NCBI GenBank assembly: GCA_019285755.1
Contig: CP079103.1
Coordinates: 1,674,001-1,738,000, forward strand
Reading direction: 5' to 3'
DNA length: 64,000 nucleotides
Source: Chitinophaga sp. E66
GTDB lineage: Bacteria; Bacteroidota; Bacteroidia; Chitinophagales; Chitinophagaceae
Notes under the pieces: generated by a model
The model's input: only the letters and a program-made list of their open reading frames with translations
What the model was told of the DNA's origin: nothing
Database searches by the model: none
Shown here: one piece after another, positions 19,225 through 30,237 of the stretch
How the letters are laid out: each line of letters opens with the position of its first letter
Numbering within the stretch: the stretch's first letter is position 1
Made by a program: the position numbers and the translations under genes

Positions 19225-22200
19225 TTAATTGTTGAAGATGTACCGCGCGCCCAGCTGCATCTGCCAGCGGGAAGCGATACCGGTATTGGTCCGGAACGGA
19301 CCTGAGAGCTTGTCGAACGAAAAGCGCGGTTGACCGCCCGCTCCGTTATAGTCCCGGAAGGACAGGAAGCTATTGGTATTCGCGGTTTGCGTCACACCCC
19401 ATTTGCTGTTCAGCAGGTTGCCGACATTGATGATATCCCAGGTGATTTGCAGTTTGCTTTTAGACTTAGGCGCGATCTTGCTGAAATCGATATCCTGAAC
19501 GAGGCGGAAGTCGAACCGGTTGTACCAGGGAATTCCAGCCCGTTTCTTTCGGCGTATTGTCCGCGGCGTTTGTCCAGGTAAGGATTGTTTTTGATATAGG
19601 CATCCAGGTCGTTCCAGATCTGCGCCGGGGTACGGGTATCTGCCGGTTGGTTGAAGCCCGCGCGGCTGGGGATCAGGATGATCTCGCTGGCGTTGCGTGG
19701 GATATACACCAGGTCGTTGCTGGTACCGTTGTCATTATTGACGTTACCGCCATACACGTAGCTGATCCGGGAGTTATCGAACCCGTCATTATAAGGCTGG
19801 CCTTCATAGATCACGCTCAGGGTAGTGCCCAGGAGCTTGGCGTATTTGATATTGTAAGACAAGGTACCGATCACACGGTTACGCACCAGGAAGTTAGTAC
19901 GCGCCAGCACAGGTATGTTGGGATCGCCAACGATCTGGTTGCCGTTAAACGCACTTGCTGCCTGGGAACCGGGGCTGGAGGTCACGTCTTTCGCGTCTGT
20001 ATAGGTGTAAGCTACCATACCGCTCAGGCCAAAGTTGAAGGTTTTCTGCAATTGAGCCGTCAGTGCATAAGAGTAACCTTTGGAAGAGTTATCCAGCACT
20101 ATGGCGTTGGTGATGGTGCTGTTGATACGGTTGGCGCTGCTGCCGGGGAATAGCGGGCGCTTATCAGGACCGGGAAGCGTGCCGGTGGGGTATTTCAGGT
20201 TCGCGTCCCGGTGGAAGACGGCATTGATGTCCTTGGTATAAATACCTTCAAGCGTCAGGATGAAGTCTGCCGGGAGGCGGATTTCCGTCGCAAGGTTGGA
20301 GCGCCATACCTGGGGGTATTTGAAGTTGGCGTCCATGACATTGATCGCGTAGGAAGAAGACGCAGCGGGATTGCTGGGGATATAGGCATTGGGGTCGTCC
20401 GTGAACGGCCGGTTGGTCGGGTTCATGGTGAACTCGTTGCCGAAAAGCAGGCCGTTCTGGCCGGCCTGGTTTACCGCCCAGACATAGGGGATACGGCCTG
20501 TGAAGATCCCCGTTCCGCCGCGGATCTGGTAAGTATTGTTGTCGGCTACGTCCCAGTTGAAGCCCAATCGGGGCGACCACAGGATCTGCGCTTTAGGCAG
20601 TTTGGAAACGTCCAGCTTCTCGCCGTCACGGAAGGTCATAGCGTTGACTTTATCATTGGTGGCGAGGTCGTTGGGGTACCAGGGTACATCGATACGCACG
20701 CCGTAGGTCAGGCGGAAGTTATTCATCACCTGGAACTCGTCCTGCACATATAAGGCTACCGCAGCCGTGTTCAGTTTGGCGATGGGCCCGGGGTCTCCGG
20801 GGATGGCGGAGAAGGTACGCTGGTAGAAGGAGGGGTTCACGGTATTGTCGTCCGTGGCATCGAAGAAATCGCCCACGCTGGCATAGCGGTATTGTCCGTA
20901 AACGAACTGCGCGAAGCCGTTACTGAATTTATAGTACTCGCCGCTCACGCCGAACAGGAGGGTGTGTTTACCGAGGTACCAGTTGAAGTTGTTGGTGATC
21001 TGCCAGAGGTCCTGCCCGGAGTTATTGAGGCCGGAGAAGGGCTCAGAGCCGAAGGAGATATAGTTTCTGCCACCGCTTTCCAGGTCTACCACAGGGAAGG
21101 GACGCCCGAAGATCTCGCGGTAGTCGCGGAAACGGGAATAAGTGGCAGTGAGGTTATTGGCGAAGCGGTTACTGATGTTATTGTTCCATTCCAGTACGAA
21201 GGAGTTGAGCTTGTTATACTGGCGGTATTTCATATTCTCGAAATACAGGGAAGTATTGCTTTGACCGCGCCCGCTGTTGGAGTTGGAGGCGCTGGGGCCA
21301 ATGTCGCGGTAAGCGTTGAGGAAGCTGTAACGGAAGGTGAGTTTGTTCTTGTCGTTAACGTTCCAGTCGAACCGTGCGGTTACCTTGTCGTTATGGGTCG
21401 GCAGGGAGAAATCTTCATACCTGCCCGGATCATACCCATATTTGTTTATCAGCAGGTTACGAACGGAGTCGAGGGTGCTGGCATTCACGAAAGCCACGCC
21501 CGGGGCACGTCGTTAACTGACTTTGCGTTGGGGTCGCGGTTGGCGCGGAAGTTACTGGCCGGAGCGGTCTGGCGTTCCATTTCGCCGCTGATGAAGAAAA
21601 AGAGCTTATTCTTGATGATGGGCCCGCCTACGCGGAAGCCGTATTGATTCTGTTTGAAGTCGTCTTTCAATACGGTTTGTCCGTCTACTTTATTGCCGGT
21701 AAGGCCTTTGGAGCGGATAAAGGTGTACACGGAGCCGGCGAACTCGTTGGTACCGCCGCGGGTGACGGCATTGATGCCGGCGCCGGTAAAGCCGCTGAGC
21801 TTCACATCATAAGGGGCCAGGTTTACCTGCAATTGCTCGATGGCATCGAGGCTAATAGGCTGGGCATTGGTCTGGCCGCCGGGCAGCTCGGTGATGCCGA
21901 ATGCATTGTTGAAAGTGGAGCCGTCTACCGTAAAGCTGTTATACAAGCCGTTACGGCCAGCGAAGTTCAGCTTCTTGCCGGATTGGGGCGTCAGCTTCGT
22001 GAAATCGGAAACCCCGCGGCTGATGGAGGGAGATTATACAGCTGGTCGCGGCCAATGGTGGTGGAGGCGCCGGTACGGCCCGCATTAAAGGTTTTGTCCT
22101 GCCTGCCGGTTACCACGATCTCCTGGAGGCCGGTAGCAGAAGATTGGAGTGAGAAGTCGAGCCGGAGCACCTGACCCAGGGGATGGCGACGTTTTCCAGT

Positions 22201-22475
22201 TTTTCTTCCTTGTAGCTGACATAGGTGACGGTAATGGTGTACGGTCCGCCCACCCGCATATTGGGGATGTTATAACGGCCGTTTTCCATGGTTGTGGTGC
22301 CATACACTGTTCCGGTGGGTACATGTACGGCCTTAACTGTGGCGCCTATAAGCATTTCGTTGGAGCTGGCATCTTTAATGGAACCGGTGATGCCGCCGGT
22401 GGTAACCTGCGCAAATGCGGAGGCCGCTCCCAATACAAGTATGAAACAAGTAATGAGTAACTTTTTAATTCCCAT
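19225..22475 (-). CDS. Oar-like TonB-dependent receptor with carboxypeptidase-regulatory domain (frameshifted)
   Basis: An outer-membrane protein of about 1080 residues. Signal peptide (GIKKLLITCFILVLGAASA), a carboxypeptidase-regulatory-like domain (GGITGSIKDASSNEMLIGAT), a plug (GRDQLYNLPSISRGVSDFTK, FTVDGSTFNNAFG, INAVTRGGTNEFAGSVYTF) and a long beta-barrel ending QMQLGARYIFNN. The plug wording is that of Oar/OmpA-related TonB receptors rather than SusC. Frames break near 22165, near 22030, near 21500 and near 19535; the repaired stop is 19225-19227. It is monogenic, with no SusD next to it, and is separated from the IS and repeat array by terminators. The ligand is unknown. Confidence 0.88.
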
Positions 22476-22783
22476 AACAACCAATTTGATGATGGTGCAA
22501 AGATGATAAAATATGCCGGGTAAAATTTAACTTGACTTTAACAAATTGTTACATGTTGAATATTCGAACAGTAACTGGCGGATAGATTTTGATTTCTTCA
22601 GTTTATAACTGAAAAGGGCATGTATTTGTTTAACGGTCCGGTAGACAGATTTTCATTTTTTCGAATTTACGAATGTTTAATATGTGATAGGGTGCCTCTA
22701 GGGAGGAGATGCCTGTCGGGAATCGCCAAACGTCGATTTTATATCCTAACTTTGCACATTCATTTCACAATAGGAGAATCATT
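22476..22783. other. Intergenic region between the divergent receptor gene and ribBA
   Basis: AT-rich, with no open frame I would defend. It holds the probable ribBA -7 box TAACTTTG (22747-22754). I looked for an FMN riboswitch and did not find its conserved segments. No convincing TAnnTTTG box was found for the receptor. Confidence 0.5.
22747..22754 (+). promoter_or_regulatory. Probable -7 box of ribBA
   Basis: TAACTTTG matches the TAnnTTTG consensus 29 bases upstream of ATG 22784, with a purine-rich AGGAG before the start. The upstream TTG element is not obvious. Confidence 0.45.
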
Positions 22784-23983
22784 ATGCTGGATACTATCGA
22801 ATCCGCCATTGAGGATATAAAAAAGGGGAAACTGGTCATTGTAGTAGACGACGAGGACCGTGAGAACGAAGGGGATTTCATCACTGCCGCGCGCAACGTA
22901 ACCCCGGAAATCATCAACTTCATGAGCATGCATGGCCGCGGGCTGATCTGCGCCCCCTTATCGAGGAGCGCTGTGAGGAACTGGGGCTGGAAATGATGGT
23001 GCGCGACAATACGGCGCTGCACCAGACGCCTTTCACCGTATCGGTCGACCTCCTGGGCCATGGCTGCACCACCGGCATTTCCGCTGCCGACCGCGCAAAG
23101 ACCGTTCAGGCGCTTATCGATCCCAACATCCGACCAGAAGAACTGGGCAAACCCGGCCACATCTTCCCTTTAAAGGCGAAGAAAGGAGGGTAATCCGCCG
23201 CTCGGGGCATACCGAAGCGACGATCGATCTGGCGCGCCTGGCCGGCTTTGAGCCTGCGGGCGTACTTGTTGAGATCATGAACGAAGACGGTACGATGGCC
23301 CGTCTTCCCGAGCTCCGCGAAATCGCTAAGAAATTCGACCTGAAACTCATTTCAATTAAAGACCTGATCGAATACCGCCTTCGTACCGAATCCCTTATCG
23401 AGGAGGAAGTACGGGTGCAGATGCCTACCAAATACGGCAATTTCGAGCTGGTTGCCTTCAAGCAACTCAATTCCGGCGATATGCACATGGCCCTGAAGAA
23501 GGGCGACTGGAACCAGGGAGACCCGGTGATGGTCCGCGTGCACTCCAGCTGCTTTACCGGTGATATCCTGCACTCGCTCCGGTGCGATTGCGGAGAACAG
23601 CTGCAGGCCGCCATGCAGATGGTCGAGAAAGAAGGCAAGGGCCTCATCCTCTATATGAACCAGGAAGGCAGGGGCATCGGCCTCATGAATAAACTGAAGG
23701 CCTACAAGCTCCAGGAAGAAGGAAAAGACACTGTAGAAGCTAACCTTGAACTCGGCTTCGGGATGGACGAGCGAGATTATGGCGTTGGCGCCCAGATCCT
23801 CAGGCACCTGAACGTCACCAAAATGCGGCTCATTACCAATAACCCCGCAAACGTGCCGGGCTTAAAGGCTATGGACTGGAAATCGTGGAAAACGTACCCA
23901 TCGAAATCCATCCCAACCCCCATAACGAGTTCTATCTCAAAACTAAACGCGACAAACTAGGCCACGAAATTCTTAAAGGATAA
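22784..23983 (+). CDS. ribBA: Bifunctional 3,4-dihydroxy-2-butanone 4-phosphate synthase / GTP cyclohydrolase II (frameshifted)
   Basis: About 400 residues, catalysing both entry steps of riboflavin synthesis in the cytoplasm. The RibB half carries [48 protein letters not shown] and [14 protein letters not shown]. The RibA half carries the zinc-site region [21 protein letters not shown], then [15 protein letters not shown] and the C-terminal RLITNNP. Frames break near 22965, 23180 and 23850-23870; the repaired end is [12 protein letters not shown] at TAA 23981-23983. The gene stands alone between its promoter and a terminator. Confidence 0.95.
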
Positions 23984-24019
23984 CGTTCTCTTGGTCCAAT
24001 AATATACTTCACTTATTAA

Positions 24020-24055
24020 GATCCCCGCACGATGTCGCGGGGATCGGTTGTTTTA
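24020..24055 (+). terminator. Rho-independent terminator after ribBA
   Basis: Perfect 9-bp stem GATCCCCGC / GCGGGGATC with an 8-base loop, followed by GGTTGTTTT. Confidence 0.8.
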
Positions 24056-24129
24056 TCTGGTCATACAGGTACCCTATGAAGGGGACATTCTTCCACTTTT
24101 TGTTTTAAGTTTCCAGTTCCGCCTGTTAA

Positions 24130-24399
24130 TCAACAGATTGTTAAGCAAAAACGGAACGCCGCTCCTGTACAGTAGTAAGTTACCTTCAACTCAATTAAGT
24201 ACGAGCTGAAGAAAATATACCCAGCAATGTATGCTAGTGAAGAATATAGTAAAAGGGAATAGCTAAATGCTATGATCTCAAACCCTGATTGTATCGGACG
24301 TACTCTGCCCGCCAATGGTTCTAACTGATATACTAATGGAATTGTCAATCCACCCAGTACACTACAAAACATCGGGGTGTGGATGAAAGTTTCAATCAT
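24130..24399 (-). CDS. Small hypothetical membrane protein
   Basis: An 89-residue frame with two hydrophobic segments (FCSVLGGLTIPLVY, and a long one around IIAFSYSLLLYSSLAYIAGYIFF). No family is recognised. It lies in an AT-richer stretch between ribBA and the paralog pair. Coding is plausible but not certain. Confidence 0.4.
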   Translation of the reverse strand: MIETFIHTPMFCSVLGGLTIPLVYQLEPLAGRVRPIQSGFEIIAFSYSLLLYSSLAYIAGYIFFSSYLIELKVTYYCTGAAFRFCLTIC

Positions 24400-24541
24400 A
24401 AATTGCTTAATTATAGGGTAACATTTTCAGCCATGTAGGCCGAAATAAGCTGTAATTGCTTTCGCCCGGAAACTAGTCCTAGATATATAAATGAAAAGCA
24501 TAGCAACGAACACTTCACCGTTAACGTATCGTCAGAAAGAT

Positions 24542-24871
24542 TTAATCATTCTGCCCGGTGAAGGCCGCGAGCACTCGCTCCATAAAGCTTGTCCTGGACT
24601 TATATAAAGATCTAATCGTCACCATAATGTCGCCATTCCGGAAGCGCCAGGAAGACTCGAGGAAATAATACCCGCTGTTATACATCGTCTTTATCACATC
24701 CTTGACACGCAAGCCCGTACAGGCAGCAATCTCAGGATAGGTGAGCCAGATGTCTTCCTCCACCGCATTCAGTTCGATAGCGCGCCTGATGAGATCACGC
24801 TTTTCTTCATGCGTTAAATTGGCGCGGTTTTTTACAATAGCAGTTTGCGGCTGTTCGATGGTTTCTCGCAT
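24542..24871 (-). CDS. Small hypothetical protein, paralog 1 of a tandem pair
   Basis: 109 residues, intact, no family recognised. The order is a basic/acidic N-terminus (NLTHEEKRDLIRRAIELNA), a helix-rich core IWLTYPEIAACTGLRVKDVI that looks like a helix-turn-helix, then GYYFLESSWRFRNGDIMVTI and a terminal FMERVLAAFTGQND. It matches the next upstream gene along its whole length at about half the positions, so the two arose by duplication. A DNA-binding role is inference. Confidence 0.65.
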   Translation of the reverse strand: MRETIEQPQTAIVKNRANLTHEEKRDLIRRAIELNAVEEDIWLTYPEIAACTGLRVKDVIKTMYNSGYYFLESSWRFRNGDIMVTIRSLYKSRTSFMERVLAAFTGQND

Positions 24872-24910
24872 ATATCTTGATTTAACGTTGGTTAATAATC
24901 TGCTTAAAAA

Positions 24911-25240
24911 TCAATCCCGCTGCCCTGTAACAGCGGCAAGCAGTTTTTCCATGAAGGGAGTCCTTTCCTCATACAGCCTCCTGACCGTGACGAGGAACTG
25001 CCCGTCGCGGACTCTCCATGAAGATTCAAGAAAACAGGTACCGCTACCATACATGGTCTTAATGACTTCCTTTACGGACATGCCGGTACATTCAGCAATG
25101 TCGGCATATGTCATCCAGAAACGTTTACCGTTAGCATTAGACTCAATGCATCGCTGGATACAATCGCGCTTTTGTTCGTGCGTGAATTCCGAATTTTCTT
25201 TCGGTGCGTGGAGAATTGGTTGTTCAATAATGGCCTGCAT
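24911..25240 (-). CDS. Small hypothetical protein, paralog 2 of a tandem pair
   Basis: About 109 residues, intact. The same layout as its neighbour: EFTHEQKRDCIQRCIESNA, FWMTYADIAECTGMSVKEVI, CFLESSWRVRDGQFLVTV, FMEKLLAAVTGQRD. ATG 25240 (MQAIIEQP) is chosen over a TTG nine bases upstream because it aligns with the N-terminus of paralog 1 (MRETIEQP). The 39-base gap to paralog 1 suggests cotranscription. Function unknown. Confidence 0.65.
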   Translation of the reverse strand: MQAIIEQPILHAPKENSEFTHEQKRDCIQRCIESNANGKRFWMTYADIAECTGMSVKEVIKTMYGSGTCFLESSWRVRDGQFLVTVRRLYEERTPFMEKLLAAVTGQRD

Positions 25241-25329
25241 ACTTTTCAATTTTGATCAAAAAGTAGCACTAATCTTAACACAAAACTTTATTCAGTTTAT
25301 TCATTTTTTGTGCATGGTATTAATACCAT

Positions 25330-28300
25330 TTAGGGTTGTTTCAGGGTGTCTTTTTCGTGGGAGTGCTCATCATGACGAAGACTGTCTTCCTGCAGCCTGC
25401 GCTGCAATGCAGCCCGGTTCAGGCTGTCCTGTATCCGCCTCAGGCGCCGGTCTGAAAATAATTCGCCAAAACGGTTAAAGTCGCGCACATATGCCATACC
25501 CACACCACTACGGATACGGTTGTCCAGCATCCATGCATCATAGTCCATCTTGCTGAAGGCATTCAGACGCACCCTTCCATCAGGAGTCAACAAATATTCA
25601 ATACGGAAGTCGCCCGCAAAGTTTTGCGTGGAAGAGCTCGCGGAAACGCGCCCCAGTCATAATTACCTCCCACATACAAGCGGATGCGGTTGTTGAGGAA
25701 GTTCTTGGTAATACCCGTGCTCACAAGGTTCCGGTCATACGAACTACTGGCACTGTTGCTAAAGTTATACGCCGTGTAGTTCACGTTAAACCCGATCCCG
25801 GCATTCTTCAGGAAGGTATTGGAGAAGTTGTTCAGGATCGCCGAAGCCTGCGCGCTCAACGCCTGTCCCACACTGTTCTTACCGGTGATGGCCACATTGG
25901 CGCTGCCGTCCGGCGGCTGGAATTGTCCGTCGCAAGGAGGTAAGATATCTGGTACAGCGCCTGGTTCTGGTTAGAGTTGATCTCCTTCAGCCGCGATGCC
26001 ACGCCGCTTTCATAGGCCATAGATCCCACGTCAGGCAGCACGATTTCATATGTAATGTTCGGTTGGGTCAACGACTGGCGAAGATACAACAGGATATCTA
26101 CCCGCTCGGATCGTGTGGCCAGCTTGTCGTCTGTCGTAGTGGTTCCACCCATAGAAGCCGCTGTACTGAGGTTATATAAATTCACCTTCGGCAGGGAATA
26201 CTTAGCGGTGATATTTACGATGGCTTCCCCGGGGTCGCCGTTCCAGGTGATCGTACTGTTCTTGTCGATGTCGAACTTCCAGCTGGCCAGCCGCTGGAAA
26301 CTGAAGTTGTAGGTACCCGTATTGATCGTGTAATTACCATACATCGTGAAATCCCCTTCCAGGTTCACATTAATGGCCAGGTTGCCCGTGCCGTTCGCGG
26401 ATATCACGTCGTTGGTGGAAGCATTCAGGATTACATCGATCTGCGCATCCGGATTGGCGGCGATGTCCATCTTCACATTCAGCTTGATATCGCTTTTCTT
26501 TTTCGTTTCCTCCACCACTTTACCATATTGCCTGAACCGGATGTAATCGTGCTTGCCGATGTCTTTACTGTCGCTCAGCGGGAGGAAGAAATGCGTGCCT
26601 TTGAGCGGACGGGCAAGCACCCGGAGTTCCAGGTTGTCGAGCGGACCGGTGAAATATACCCGTCCCTGCGATAATACCGTACCGTAATAGAGATCATTAT
26701 CCGTAGGCCCCGTATCGAGGAATAGGAACTTGTTCGACTGCACGTCGAACTCGAATACCATATCGTAGAAGTTCTGATGCTGTATGAATCCATTCACTAC
26801 CGCCCGGTTATTGAATTTGTCGATGAGGGTGAAGGGCTTCATCTCAATGAGGTTGTCATCCATATGATGCACATGGAGCAGCGGAATTTTATAGTACGTG
26901 CCGAGGTAATTCACTTTCATCCCTATATCCTGCACCTTTACGGATCCTCTGAATGAAGGTTTATCGGTTGTACCCGTAACGTCCAGGTGACCGGTAGCCG
27001 TACCGGTCAGCTCGCTTACGTAATCGCCGAGATATTTGTTCAGCAGGCTGATGGAAGTATTATTAAGATCGGTGGAGGCGTTCACGACACGGTTGCTGTC
27101 ACTCAGCCCCACGGAGCCTTTAGCCGTGAAATTAGCCAGTGAATTATCTGCCGCCACATCGAAATTAAGTTGTCCGTCGGAGTGGTTATAATCGCCTTTC
27201 CACTGCACCAGGCCGATGGAGTCGTTATCGATCCGCAACTGGCTGGTCCGGATATCGGCGTCTACCATTAGTTTTCCAAAGGATCATGCACGTTGATATC
27301 TCCATTGGCCAGCCCTTCAATGAGCGTGTTGGTGAGCCCATGTGGGATGATGTCCGCCAGGTTCAGGTCTTTCAGGTTAACGAGGAAGCGGGATTCATCC
27401 GGGTTATATTCGTTGGTGCTGATGGTGATGCTCTGGTCGTTTCTGGTAATTTTCAGGTTGTGGACGGTCAGGAAGTCCCGGCTCCAATACACTTCGTTAC
27501 CCGCCATCATGTTCCAGGGTTTACCGTTGACGGTAAAGGAACTGTTGAGGAAGTGGATCTTTACGCCATCGCCGACCGTAACCAGCCGCGCATAGAAACC
27601 GTTGAGCGAGGTGGTGTCTTCCGCCTGGAGGTCCAGTTTAATGAGGGAGGTGTCTTTCCCGAACTGGCCAGGATGGGGATTGCGGAACATCACGCTGTCC
27701 TGGAATAAAACTTCTCCCAGGCTGGTGCTGACGTTGATGCGGCTGAAGTCGCCGGTAGATTTCAATACCAGGTTCTTTACTCCGAAATCCTGGTAGGCGG
27801 CGGAAGGGACCGTGGCGTTGAGAGACACGTTGCCCGTCAGGGTATTGAGCGCGCCTTCGATCCGTGTGCCGTTGAACCCGCTGATATCATCATTGAATGC
27901 GCCGATCAGCTTATCTACCTGCCCAAACTCAACCGCGAAGGTGAAGTCCTGCCCGGCGTTTACCATCGGAGGCTGCTGGAAGAAGCTGGGGTAGTATTTA
28001 TTGAGGAATAGCTTAAATGCGTTGGGCAGCTCCATAAAGCTATAGCTGCCCTGCACATAACCGTTTATTTCATTACCCCTGACTCTCAGTGTTTTAAGCC
28101 CGTTTTCCGTACCGGTATATACGGAAAGGCTGTCGAATTCCACGCGGTTCCTGTTTTTGAACAGCGAAAGATCGTAAAGGCGGGCGGTACCGTCGAAGTT
28201 ATCGATGTTGCTGCCGGAGAAGTTCAGGTCGGCTTTGGCCTGCAGGGTGATGGAATCCTCCGTGAGGCGGAGCGCTTTCAGGTCGCTGTTGCGTATCTCG

Positions 28301-30145
28301 GAGTAGAAGTTAAAAATGGGTAGCCGGCTGTTAAAGTCGATTGTTCCGGTGAAATCCATGTCCAGGTTGGGATCGTTGACTGTCAGGGCGCCGTTGAAGA
28401 ATTTCCGGTTCATCTCGCCTTCTGTCTTCAGGTTCTGATACTGGTAACCATACAGCCCGATCTGCTGGATGTCTGCATCTACGGCGGCTTTAAGGTTCGT
28501 AAAGTTGAAGCCTTCGCCTTTCACCTTGGCTTTCATCGTAACCCGGTCAACGATCGTATTGCCGAGCAGTTGCCCGAGGTCGAAGTCGTATGTGGTGATG
28601 TTCCCGGAGTATACGGGAACGTCTTTACTGGTTTTGAAGTTGATGTCGGAGTCGAGGTTGCCGAGGTTTGTCTGGAATTTACCGTAGGCTACAAAGTCAT
28701 TGACGAACCCGGTGAAGCTGCCCTGGAAGGCCAGCCGGGAGATCAGTTCCGTATGGACGGCAGTAATATCTTTGAGTGGAGGGAAGAACTGGCGGACATC
28801 TGCGCCGCTGGTGATAAGCTCGCGGGCGTTGAAATCGATATAGGTCTCATTAATATAAGGAAGCCCCCTCATGCTGAAATTTCCCCGTAACCGCGTGGCA
28901 TTACCGCCCTGCAGCTGCATGCTGTCTGCCGAGAGGTTGCTCACCGGCCCCTCCACCGAGCCGTTAACGAGGATCTCGGTATCCCAGGAGGAGAGGGGTG
29001 GGGCGAAGAACGCGATATCGTCTGAAGCGAGGCGGGTGCCGCGGAAGTGGGCTTTCATGGTGACGAGGTCTACATAGTCGTTCAGATCGGCCATGTCCTC
29101 GTATTGCATCGTATAATAATTTTTAATATGGCTGTGGTTGGTCACCAGGTCGAGGTCATTGAACTCCATTTCAACGGGCGACATCTTGAATTTGGCGGTC
29201 AGGGCTTTCACTTCGAAACCGCTGCGCTCGCGGGTGGTCAGTGAGAGGTCGGAGAAGATACTGTCTTTACCAGCCTGCTGTTGGTGAGGGCCAGGTTGAT
29301 TTTAGAGAAGCGGATGCGCGAGGGGTCAAACTCGCCGGGCGTGGATGGAACTGTATCCGCCAGGTTATTGACGCCGAAGTCGCCGTCTTTGATCTGGAGA
29401 TTTTTGACGATGAGTTTCCAGTTATCGGCATTCCAGCGCAGGGGTGTCACCGTGGCAGAGTCCAGCACAGGTTTAGGGGCCGCGGGAGCGGGGCGCGGCG
29501 TTTGCGCAAGGGGCTGGCGGGATAGCTGGATATGACGAATACTGGCTGATCGAGCAGCAGTTCGTTGATCCTGATATTACGGGTGAGGAGGTCGAGCTGT
29601 TCGGCGTCCAGGTAAATACGGCCGGCGGAAGCGTTCATATCCTCGCCTACCCATTTATCGACGATATTAAACCGGACCCGGCGAAAGTCTGCCTTTTTCA
29701 GATCCAGGGAGATACCGGTCTTTTGCTTTTTGGCCGGTTGCACGGGGCTCCCGAATTCATCGATGATAAACTGGTAATTCCAGAGGGAGTCGTTGCGCGG
29801 GCGGAGGAGGTTGACCTGCGCATCTTCCAGTCCTACGAATTTAAGCACCGGTTTCTCCTGGAAAAAGAACCAGTCGGTGATGCGGACATGGAGCGCTTCT
29901 GCGTAAAGGAGGGTATCTTTATTCCGGTCTTCCACCAGCGTACCTTCCAGGCGCATGCTGTTAAACAGGCGGAAGTTTACATGGCGGATCTCGACGCGGG
30001 TATTGAGTTGCTTCGACAGCCGCGCCGTTACTTCGTGCACTAATAAGTTCTGAACGGCGGGAATATTGACGAGGATACTGATGAGGAGTAACAGGCCCAG
30101 CAGGCTCAGCAGGGCAATGGTCAATATTTTGCGAAGTTTTTTCAG
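25330..30145 (-). CDS. tamB: TamB-like (DUF490) translocation/assembly-module protein (frameshifted)
   Basis: A very large envelope protein of about 1600 residues. An N-terminal membrane anchor (TIALLSLLGLLLLISILVNI) is followed by AsmA/TamB-type repeats (LNTRVEIRHVNFRLFNSMRLEGT, DTLLYAEALHVRITDWFFF) and a long beta-rich body. The C-terminal DUF490 domain has FYDMVFEFDVQSNKFLFLDT, LYYGTVLSQGRVYFTGPLDNL and ERVDILLYLRQSLTQPNITYEI. TamB-like proteins span the periplasm and help outer-membrane protein or lipid transport. Frames break near 29460, 29240, 27268, 25870-25930 and 25590. The start is uncertain. The open frame reaches ATG 30238, but a promoter lies inside that extension (30168-30198), so the product probably begins near a CTG at 30145 (LKKLRKILTIA) or a TTG at 30124. 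Confidence 0.85.
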
Positions 30146-30167
30146 GGAAGCGTTTAGTTTATTCCGG

Positions 30168-30198
30168 CAAAAATAGTCATTACCAAAATGTTTGCCAA
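30168..30198 (-). promoter_or_regulatory. Bacteroidetes-type promoter of tamB
   Basis: On the minus strand TTG (30198-30196), 20 bases, then TATTTTTG (30175-30168). It interleaves with the plus-strand promoter of the asparaginase gene, whose boxes lie at 30191-30194 and 30215-30222. Confidence 0.65.
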
Positions 30199-30222
30199 TT
30201 GAATCTGCTACATATAAATTTG
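30191..30222 (+). promoter_or_regulatory. Bacteroidetes-type promoter of the asparaginase gene
   Basis: TTTG (30191-30194), 20 bases, TAAATTTG (30215-30222): a full match to the TTTG/TAnnTTTG consensus. ATG 30238 follows within 16 bases, so the leader would be only about 8-10 bases. Confidence 0.7.
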
Positions 30223-30237
30223 AAGAAAACCACGCCA

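Noticed and set aside
22485..22783. FMN riboswitch upstream of ribBA
   Set aside because: The conserved RFN segments are absent. A short GTCGGGAA-like string is not enough.
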